Positions 1-5,001 of a DNA stretch of 5,001 nt are shown here, piece after piece. The position numbers and the translations under genes are program-made. Under the pieces are notes generated by a model. That model saw only the letters and a list, made by a program, of their open reading frames with translations. It was not told the origin of the DNA and did no database searches. Source of the stretch: Flavobacteriales bacterium (GTDB taxonomy: Bacteria > Bacteroidota > Bacteroidia > Flavobacteriales_D > Crocinitomicaceae); the NCBI GenBank assembly GCA_947462695.1, contig CANHQC010000176.1, positions 1 through 5,001 of the forward strand, written 5' to 3'. The stretch's first letter is position 1. Each line of letters starts with the position of its first letter.

Positions 1-39
1 AGGCCCTAGGTATTGTCCGTTTGTGGCAGAAACCTATAT

Positions 40-69
40 AAAAACGAAAAGCCCTCTATTGAGGGCCTT
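40..69 (-). terminator. Rho-independent terminator of the T9SS protein gene
   Basis: Read on the minus strand, AAGGCCCTC (69-61) pairs with GAGGGCTTT (56-48) around a 4-base AATA loop, a stem of up to 9 bp with one G-U pair. It is followed by the T-rich run TTTTCGTTTTT (50-40). The hairpin begins about 31 bases past the stop codon of the minus-strand gene ending at 101, the usual spacing. On the plus strand the same hairpin is not followed by a T run, so it is probably one-directional. It may also end read-through transcripts from the upstream genes. Confidence 0.85.
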
Positions 70-100
70 CCGTTATGAAACAACAAAAGTCGATTATATA

Positions 101-925
101 TTACCGAATGACTATTCGTTCGGTCGATGGATTTCCTAATTTATCGGTAGTCATTAATGTGTATACACCTGGAAGTAAATCTACTTCTTGTATGGTGCCT
201 TCAAATGCATCTTTTGTTTGATGAACAATAACTCCCATGTCATTCATGATCATTGCTGATTTGGTTTCCACGTTTGAGCGAAGACTGATGTGTCCGTTAC
301 TCGGATTTGGGAATACCGTCATCGCACTTGAAGTTGTGTTGAGTTGTGTATTTGCAATGTAGCCACTGGTTAGAAATGGATTTTGTACATTTTGTTCAAC
401 TTCGAAACGTTGACTTGTTATACAACCATTACCCTGGGTTATAATTACTTTGTATGATCCAACAGCTAATCCCGTTTGATCTTCTTGACCGTTCACTGGA
501 GTTGTACCTCCATAATTTTGCCACTCGAATGTCAAGGGTACATTTGGAACGGTTAAATCTATAGCGCCATTGTTGGTACCGTTAAACGACACATTGGTAA
601 CTACAGAACTGAATGCTAGAGCTTGCGGCTGTGTTAATTGAGCAAAACCAGTCACAGTATTGCCATTTGCATCTTGCACTACGTAGTCGTAATTTCCGGC
701 TGAAAGATTAGAAAGTACAAGTTGAGAACCTTTTAATGGAGCTCCGTTTAAGGAAAACGGCATTGTTCCTCCGGTTATCGTAACTACAATTTCACCATTG
801 GTGTAACCGTAACAAGTAGGATTTGTCGCTGTAATTTGAACTCCTACTGCTTGTTGAGCAAAAACAGGACTTATCCCCATTGTGAATGCTACTGTAAGCG
901 TTTTAATAAAAGATGATGTTTTCAT
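101..925 (-). CDS. T9SS-exported protein with two SprB-like repeats and type A sorting domain
   Basis: This 274-residue protein is probably secreted or attached to the cell surface. Residues 1-23 form a signal peptide: a basic start (MKTSSFIK), a hydrophobic core and a cleavage-like VFA-QQ. Residues about 28-103 resemble a SprB repeat, with the hallmarks PTCYGYTNGEI, TGGTMPFSLNG, LSAGNYDYVVQDANGN. Residues about 104-180 look like a second, diverged copy (FNGTNNGAIDL, GLAVGSYKVIITQGNGC). After a short Thr/Ser/Asn-rich linker, residues about 201-274 form a T9SS type A C-terminal domain: FPNPSNG at 205-211, GVYTL at 253-257, and the basic end ERIVIR. In this family the C-terminal domain directs passage through the T9SS outer-membrane machinery and is then normally cleaved. 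The start is ATG at 923-925, preceded by an A-rich leader without a clear Shine-Dalgarno site. With only two repeats it is far smaller than SprB-type gliding adhesins. Its binding target cannot be told; a small adhesin or matrix protein is a guess. Confidence 0.9.
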   Translation of the reverse strand: MKTSSFIKTLTVAFTMGISPVFAQQAVGVQITATNPTCYGYTNGEIVVTITGGTMPFSLNGAPLKGSQLVLSNLSAGNYDYVVQDANGNTVTGFAQLTQPQALAFSSVVTNVSFNGTNNGAIDLTVPNVPLTFEWQNYGGTTPVNGQEDQTGLAVGSYKVIITQGNGCITSQRFEVEQNVQNPFLTSGYIANTQLNTTSSAMTVFPNPSNGHISLRSNVETKSAMIMNDMGVIVHQTKDAFEGTIQEVDLLPGVYTLMTTDKLGNPSTERIVIR

Positions 926-948
926 TTCGTTTTTTCAATTGGTTAAGC

Positions 949-979
949 CAAAGTTGCGCGAGTTTCAACGAACCGCCAA
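949..979 (-). promoter_or_regulatory. Candidate Bacteroidota promoter for the T9SS protein gene
   Basis: On the minus strand, CAACTTTG (956-949) matches 7 of 8 positions of a TAnnTTTG -7 element. A TTG (979-977) lies 20 bases upstream, inside the 17-23 spacing known for Bacteroidota promoters. Transcription would begin near 941, leaving a short leader of roughly 16 bases before the ATG at 925. The first T of the -7 element is missing and such short motifs occur by chance, so this is a candidate only. Confidence 0.35.
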
Positions 980-1056
980 TCTTTTTAAATGAATCGTCAA
1001 TAAAATCAACTCTTTTACGGGGGTTCTTCTACGTAATTTTACTTGAATTCGGGCAG

Positions 1057-1073
1057 TTATCGATAATTATCGA
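1057..1073. repeat. Perfect 14-bp palindrome next to a stop codon
   Basis: TCGATAATTATCGA at 1060-1073 reads the same on both strands and directly touches the stop codon (1074-1076) of the kinase/hydrolase gene. It overlaps a second 10-bp palindrome, TTATCGATAA (1057-1066). As a result TTATCGA is repeated directly at 1057-1063 and 1067-1073, a 10-bp step of about one helical turn. There is no central loop and no T run on either side, so it is not a normal hairpin terminator. The symmetry would suit a dimeric DNA-binding protein, but no role is shown. Confidence 0.6.
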
Positions 1074-2993
1074 CTATCCCAGAAAGGAAGAAAGCGCGTC
1101 AATGCACAAAGAAGGGATACCAATTAATCCACTATCATGTCGTAAAGTAGACGCATGTCCCCCTTTATAATTAAGGCACTTTCCAACTTGAAGTTCACCA
1201 CACAATTGACCAAACAAATCTTTTTCTGGCCGTATTGTTAAGACATCAATATTTGAAGGGGGATCATCAAAAACGGAATAACTCACCGAGGGCATTCCGG
1301 ATAATTCAAGCTGGGTACTAATTGCTTCCAAAGATTCATTTCGTTTGGTTGTCATCTCGCCAATTATTTTCATTGGTTGAAGCAACGGTGAATCCAACGC
1401 AACTTTTCTTACGGCTGGATGAATGCAGGAAACAAACCATGCACCAATAGCGCCATGTGAGGCGGCAACGATATCAACGGTATTTATGTCAAGTGAACGC
1501 GTGCAATATTCTATAATCTCCCAAAGTAAAATTAATTCCCACCTACCTGCCGTCACGAGTTTTTGTCCAGCGGGGTTTAATGCTCCTATTTCAACAACAA
1601 TATAATGTCCATTCGCATGCGTATTTTCCAGACACCGTATTAGTTCGTAAGCCGCTGCTCTTGTGGCTCTAAATCCTGGTATAATCAATATGGCCTCTCC
1701 ATTGGTATTCGATCCAAACACCTCCAATTCACAAAATGTCGTAGAATGGATGGAGGTGAGCGAAATGAGTTTGCTACTTAGTTCGGGACGATTAAGGACT
1801 CTTGGAACAGGCAAAGGGTTGTGGCAGAAAATATCGGTTACCTTATGTTTTTCTGGCTGATTAAATATATCGCGCCAGTGTCGGTATTCCACTACTTCAA
1901 GTGTGGGAAGTGGCAGCTTCTTATCTGATGGAAAAAGTTCTTTTAATCGCTTACCCATACCGACAGGTCTGATTTCGCTCACAAATTCTTCCCAGTCAAT
2001 CGGGTCGTTTTGGTAATCAAACAACCACGCTGATGTCGGCCCAAGAAGACCTTCTGTTAAATCTGTATCAAACAAATCTGACCAGGATTTTTTGGCTATT
2101 CGTTGAATTAATGGATGGTTGCCTAGTGAATCGAGAAGTTCACTTTGATTGGTTCGCGCATCCCAACTGTATATGATTTCATTTGCGGCTTGTGCTGTTG
2201 AAACCTTACAGAAGAAAAACCCATCTGATTCTTCCTTATCCAGCGGGAACCAATCCCACCATTCTTTTATAAAAACCCATTTATCATGAGACAAATCGGG
2301 CGTATCTAAGTCTTTTTTAGTTAAAACAGAGGGTTCTGATTTGGGATTAGTTACGCGTGAATTGATGTAGTCAATGTAACTTTCCCAAGTGCCTGTTTTT
2401 GCTACTTGACTAAATTCGCTTTGATGAATTTTTGGCCCTGCATCGATCAGCAACCATTGGTTACCATTCCAGACAATATTCTTTGCTGACAGATCCAACA
2501 ACAATCCATAATTTTTTTCCAGGTCACAACAAAATAAAAGGCACTTTTCAAGTTCAGCGCGTTGTTCATCTGTTTCTTCTCCCTTAAACAAAATCGCTTG
2601 TAGGGTTGGGTATGTGCAATAGGATTTTAAAAGGTGTTCATTATTGGATTGAAGAATTGGGACAACACCAAGAGCACCCCGAATGCGCAACATCAAATCC
2701 GTAACTTCTTTTTCCAACCTCAATGCTTCGCTGAAAAACGTGCTTCTTGACCTTGAGCGTTTCAAGGCAAAGGACCCCCCGCTTTCCATGTCTTCAACTT
2801 TATAAACAACGCTGATTAAACCAGAACCTAAAACTTGTTTTACTTTAAGGTAGCGATGATCTAGCCGGAATATAGCATCAACCTCTAGTTCAACTGTTCG
2901 AGCGATTAACCGTTTTTTAAAAAACGCACTTTTTTGAATTCCGCTAAGAACTTGAAGTTGAAGAGGGTGTAATAGAAGTGAAAAGTTACTCAC
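1074..2993 (-). CDS. Protein-kinase-like domain fused to alpha/beta-hydrolase domain
   Basis: I do not recognise this 639-residue protein as a named family, but two domains are visible. The N-terminal part resembles a Ser/Thr protein kinase: a Gly-rich loop LGSGLISVVY (55-64), Lys78 in FALKRS, a candidate helix-C Glu (E94 or E96), a catalytic-loop motif DLSAKN (D167, K171, N172) and DAG (D184-G186) in place of DFG. The His-Arg before the catalytic Asp is absent, so it is atypical yet keeps the core residues. A region of about 240 residues follows with no motif I can name. The C-terminal part, about 420-639, looks like an alpha/beta hydrolase: LIIPGF (436-441) as the oxyanion strand-loop, AASHG (510-514) as a nucleophile elbow with Ser512, a likely acid at D592 (RPEKDLF) and His613 in GGHAS. 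No signal peptide or membrane segment is seen, so it is probably cytoplasmic. The start is GTG at 2993-2991, with no ATG before codon 69 and no strong ribosome site, 20 bp after the channel gene, suggesting co-transcription or coupling. Substrates of both domains are unknown. Confidence 0.8.
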   Translation of the reverse strand: MSNFSLLLHPLQLQVLSGIQKSAFFKKRLIARTVELEVDAIFRLDHRYLKVKQVLGSGLISVVYKVEDMESGGSFALKRSRSRSTFFSEALRLEKEVTDLMLRIRGALGVVPILQSNNEHLLKSYCTYPTLQAILFKGEETDEQRAELEKCLLFCCDLEKNYGLLLDLSAKNIVWNGNQWLLIDAGPKIHQSEFSQVAKTGTWESYIDYINSRVTNPKSEPSVLTKKDLDTPDLSHDKWVFIKEWWDWFPLDKEESDGFFFCKVSTAQAANEIIYSWDARTNQSELLDSLGNHPLIQRIAKKSWSDLFDTDLTEGLLGPTSAWLFDYQNDPIDWEEFVSEIRPVGMGKRLKELFPSDKKLPLPTLEVVEYRHWRDIFNQPEKHKVTDIFCHNPLPVPRVLNRPELSSKLISLTSIHSTTFCELEVFGSNTNGEAILIIPGFRATRAAAYELIRCLENTHANGHYIVVEIGALNPAGQKLVTAGRWELILLWEIIEYCTRSLDINTVDIVAASHGAIGAWFVSCIHPAVRKVALDSPLLQPMKIIGEMTTKRNESLEAISTQLELSGMPSVSYSVFDDPPSNIDVLTIRPEKDLFGQLCGELQVGKCLNYKGGHASTLRHDSGLIGIPSLCIDALSSFLG

Positions 2994-3013
2994 GTCAAGA
3001 TGATTCAGGCTGC

Positions 3014-4063
3014 TTAAATTCCTTCGGCAACACCAAAAACCATGGTGATTTCCTCCCGCCCCTTAGGATTACCCATTATTACGGCATAATCTCCAACGTC
3101 AAGTTGATGATCATTTGTTGGGTTTTTAATTAGGTTGTAAGAGCGATTATTCAATTTACTTATTCCAACCAAAATTACATTGTACTCTTGTTTGAGTTTT
3201 AAGAATAAATCCAACCCTTTTTGGTTAATGAAAGGATTCGATGCGACAACCTTAAACTGCATCATTCCCATTTCATCATCTGAAACTGCCGAACTCATTA
3301 GACTCTCGGTAATTTTTGCAACCTCTGGCTCAAAAACATAACTCGCGATCAACTTTGAAGCCACTTCGTTTTTAGAAAGGGTAAAAGTTACCCCAAGGGA
3401 TTGAAAAGTTGATTTTAACGAGGGGTTATTTAATGAAATAACATAACACAAATCTGGGTAACTGTTTTTCAAAGAAATGAGTTGAACCAAGTTTTCAGTA
3501 TCATCCTCAAAATTGAGTAAAACCGTATTCGATGCGCTAATGTTCGTGTTTTTCATCATGCTTTCATCGACATAATCACTATGAAGAACAAATACATTCT
3601 TTTCGTTGTAATGGCTGTAGATAAAATCTACATCTGATTTGTTTCGAGTAACAACTACAGCTTTCTGATCGGCATTAACTATTTCCGATAGAATTTGTTC
3701 AGAGAAGGAATTCCAATTAATAATGACCACATGCCCTTCGAATTTAGTTCCAAAATACCCTAATTTTTTGTTCTCCATAAACGCATAAATTTTACTCGAA
3801 ATTTGACTAATAACAAAACCTAAAATACCCACACTACCCAACACAAAGAAAAGTGAGATTAATCGCCCAACATCAGAAACAGGAAAACGATCACCATAAC
3901 CGATTGTGGTTAATGTAATAACAGAATACCAAAGCGCGTCTCCAAATGACTGAATGTTAGAGTTCTTGTCCTGAACCTCAACAGCATATAAGAATCCAAC
4001 TACAATTAAGTAAATACCAATCGCTAAAAGGAAGTAAAGGGTATTGCGGACAGAACGATTCAT
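3014..4063 (-). CDS. Two-TM potassium channel with cytoplasmic RCK (TrkA-N/TrkA-C) domain
   Basis: This 349-residue inner-membrane protein has the layout of MthK-like bacterial K+ channels. A first membrane helix spans about residues 8-28. It is followed by a pore helix (about 40-52), the K+ selectivity filter TTIGYGD (52-58) and a second helix, about 66-90, with flexible glycines (GSVGILGF). A linker leads to an RCK N-domain starting at GHVVIINWNS (110-119), a Rossmann-like fold, and a C-terminal RCK/TrkA-C subdomain from about 266 (MMQFKVVASNPF) to 340 (DVGDYAVIMG). Such channels assemble as tetramers whose RCK domains form a ligand-gated ring. By my recollection of MthK, its calcium ligands (D184, E210, E212) correspond here to N184, L211 and N213, so Ca2+ gating of that type looks unlikely and the ligand is unknown. 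The Gly of the usual CGW turn is Asn (INW). The start is ATG at 4063-4061; a good -7 element lies about 40 bases upstream. It is the first gene of a likely two-gene operon with the kinase/hydrolase. Confidence 0.92.
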   Translation of the reverse strand: MNRSVRNTLYFLLAIGIYLIVVGFLYAVEVQDKNSNIQSFGDALWYSVITLTTIGYGDRFPVSDVGRLISLFFVLGSVGILGFVISQISSKIYAFMENKKLGYFGTKFEGHVVIINWNSFSEQILSEIVNADQKAVVVTRNKSDVDFIYSHYNEKNVFVLHSDYVDESMMKNTNISASNTVLLNFEDDTENLVQLISLKNSYPDLCYVISLNNPSLKSTFQSLGVTFTLSKNEVASKLIASYVFEPEVAKITESLMSSAVSDDEMGMMQFKVVASNPFINQKGLDLFLKLKQEYNVILVGISKLNNRSYNLIKNPTNDHQLDVGDYAVIMGNPKGREEITMVFGVAEGI

Positions 4064-4102
4064 GTTTTGCGAACAGTGATTGTTTTAAGTGGTTATTGAT
4101 TT

Positions 4103-4110
4103 CAAAAGTA
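4103..4110 (-). promoter_or_regulatory. Candidate promoter -7 element for the K+ channel operon
   Basis: Minus-strand TACTTTTG (4110-4103) is a full match to the Bacteroidota TAnnTTTG element. Transcription would start near 4096, giving a leader of about 33 bases before the channel ATG at 4063. No exact TTG lies 17-23 bases upstream; the nearest resemblance is CTGTTT at 4128-4123, so the -33 part is weak. The placement in a divergent intergenic region supports it. It would drive the channel and, across the 20-bp gap, the kinase/hydrolase gene. Confidence 0.5.
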
Positions 4111-4116
4111 AAAAAA

Positions 4117-4142
4117 TTATTTAAACAGTTACGTTTAATTAG
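4117..4142. repeat. Imperfect inverted repeat in the divergent promoter region
   Basis: TTAAAC (4121-4126) and GTTTAA (4133-4138) are perfect inverted arms around the 6-base spacer AGTTAC. Extending outward to 4117 and 4142 gives 8 matches in 10 per arm. The dyad sits where the -33 region of the channel promoter would be and about 65 bp before the Spo0M -7 element. A regulator bound here could act on the channel operon. The region is very AT-rich, so chance symmetry is possible. Confidence 0.35.
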
Positions 4143-4204
4143 TCACCTCTAAAAATCACCCGCATCACACTACCTGCAAAACAAATTTAACCAGTTGATT
4201 TTAT

Positions 4205-4212
4205 TAAATTTG
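4205..4212 (+). promoter_or_regulatory. Candidate promoter -7 element for the Spo0M-family gene
   Basis: TAAATTTG on the plus strand matches TAnnTTTG exactly. It would start transcription near 4219, about 19 bases before the ATG at 4238. No TTG lies at the preferred 17-23 base distance; the only nearby one (4195-4197) is just 7 bases upstream, so the -33 half is not supported. The two divergent -7 elements are about 95 bp apart and point away from each other. Confidence 0.45.
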
Positions 4213-4237
4213 ATGGAATAATTAATATGTAAAAGCA

Positions 4238-4990
4238 ATGAGTTTTTTTAAAAAGATGATGGCAACCGTAGGTATTGGTGCCGCGAAAGTTGATACAGTT
4301 TTAAACGGAATGGTTTCTTCACCTGGCGGAATACTTGAAGGCGTTGTGCACGTAAAAGGAGGAAATGTGGACCAGGATGTTGAGGACATCACCATCGCAT
4401 TAATGGTAGATGTCAAAAAAGAAATAAACGACACGGCGATTTATCAACCAATGGAAATTGCGAAGTATAAAGTTGCTGGTCGATTTAAAATTAACGCAGG
4501 TGAATCGCTGCAATTCCCATTTTCAGTGCAGGTCCCTCTTGAAGTACCAATAACCGTTCTTGGACAATACAAGTTGGGAAATATCAAGTTGTACGTCAAG
4601 ACTCTTCTCGATATTGATAACGCCTTAGATAAGGCAGATAAAGATTACTTGGAAATCCGCCCAATGCCTAACATGGAGAAATTTTTACATGCGCTTCTTC
4701 AACTTGGATTTCAATTCCATAAAGCCGATGTAGAATATGGCCGTATTCCAGGAAGCAACTATTCCTTCTTTGAAGAAATCGAGTTTTATGGTGGACACAG
4801 TCAATTCTCAAGGATTAAAGAATTAGAAGTGACCTTTATTGCGAAGGCTGATGGGGTACACGTGGTACTTGAAATGGATAAACGTGGTCTTTTTGGAAGC
4901 CGCGAAAAGTACCGCACGATTTTCTTGCCTAACGATGATTCGCACATTAATTATATTGCTGAACTTCAAAATGTACTTGGTTCGGTGTAA
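4238..4990 (+). CDS. spo0M: Spo0M-family arrestin-like protein
   Basis: This 250-residue protein matches the Spo0M (sporulation-control protein) family in length and along its whole sequence pattern. Its N-terminus MSFFKKMMATVGIGAAKVDT is the typical family opening. The stretch SSPGGILEGVVHVKGG (27-42), the polar beta-strands to about residue 125, and the LDIDNALDKADKDYLEIRP segment (124-142) are characteristic. The B. subtilis homologue has an arrestin-like beta-sandwich fold, affects sporulation and associates with the cell periphery. Arrestin-like proteins generally act as binding scaffolds rather than enzymes. There is no signal peptide or membrane helix, so it should be cytoplasmic. The gene is a single unit here, divergent from the K+ channel operon, ending with TAA at 4988-4990. 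The ATG at 4238 fits the family start; the leader is A-rich (AAAAGCA) without a strong Shine-Dalgarno site. Bacteroidota do not form endospores, so the role must be something else, perhaps envelope or cytoskeleton related. The family call is firm; the function is not. Confidence 0.93.
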   Translation: MSFFKKMMATVGIGAAKVDTVLNGMVSSPGGILEGVVHVKGGNVDQDVEDITIALMVDVKKEINDTAIYQPMEIAKYKVAGRFKINAGESLQFPFSVQVPLEVPITVLGQYKLGNIKLYVKTLLDIDNALDKADKDYLEIRPMPNMEKFLHALLQLGFQFHKADVEYGRIPGSNYSFFEEIEFYGGHSQFSRIKELEVTFIAKADGVHVVLEMDKRGLFGSREKYRTIFLPNDDSHINYIAELQNVLGSV

Positions 4991-5001
4991 AAATTAAATA
5001 A

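Noticed and set aside
1..68. AGGCCCT at 1-7 is complementary to AGGGCCT at 62-68
   Set aside because: The 62-68 copy is already used by the compact terminator hairpin with its T run; the far 7-bp match at the window edge is probably chance.
926..1073. A terminator after the kinase/hydrolase gene on the minus strand
   Set aside because: No GC-rich stem followed by a T run is present; the palindrome at 1060-1073 has no loop and no T run.
913..1170. Plus-strand open frame of 85 codons across the gap between the two left-hand genes
   Set aside because: It overlaps the first codons of the T9SS gene and the last codons of the kinase/hydrolase gene on the other strand, resembles no family I know, and has low-complexity Phe/Ser/Pro content typical of antisense frames.
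1423..1860. Two short plus-strand open frames (1423-1605 and 1663-1860)
   Set aside because: Both lie wholly antisense to the hydrolase domain, whose frame has clear motifs; they show no recognisable domain of their own.
4222..4434. Minus-strand open frame of 70 codons
   Set aside because: It is antisense to the well-supported start of the Spo0M-family gene and is Ser/Thr/Pro-rich in the way shadow frames are.

Overview
The window looks like chromosomal DNA from a member of the Bacteroidota, probably a flavobacterium-like or related lineage. Three things point there. The first gene encodes a secreted protein with SprB-type repeats and a type IX secretion (T9SS) C-terminal sorting domain, a system confined to this phylum. 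The sequence is AT-rich with weak or absent Shine-Dalgarno sites. The intergenic regions carry matches to the Bacteroidota -7 promoter element TAnnTTTG. No RNA gene, insertion sequence, CRISPR array or attachment site was seen.

Layout from left to right: a rho-independent terminator on the minus strand (40-69); a minus-strand gene for a small T9SS-exported protein with two SprB-like repeats (101-925); a 148-bp gap holding a candidate promoter and a 14-bp perfect palindrome that abuts the next stop codon; a minus-strand gene for a 639-residue fusion of a protein-kinase-like domain and an alpha/beta-hydrolase domain (1074-2993, GTG start); a minus-strand gene for a two-helix potassium channel with a cytoplasmic RCK/TrkA gating module (3014-4063); a 174-bp divergent promoter region; and a plus-strand gene for an arrestin-like Spo0M-family protein (4238-4990). 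The last 11 bases are non-coding.

The channel gene and the kinase/hydrolase gene are separated by only 20 bp and are probably one transcript, started from a promoter just upstream of the channel. This transcript may continue into the T9SS gene, because no convincing terminator lies between them; that gene also has a possible promoter of its own. Spo0M is transcribed away from the channel out of the shared intergenic region.

The least ordinary part is the channel plus kinase/hydrolase pair. A K+ channel whose RCK domain appears to lack the MthK calcium ligands sits next to a soluble protein that combines a nearly complete kinase active site with a nearly complete Ser-Asp-His hydrolase triad. 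The individual domains are assigned from visible motifs. A joint function, such as ion or stress sensing coupled to phosphorylation and hydrolysis, is inference only.
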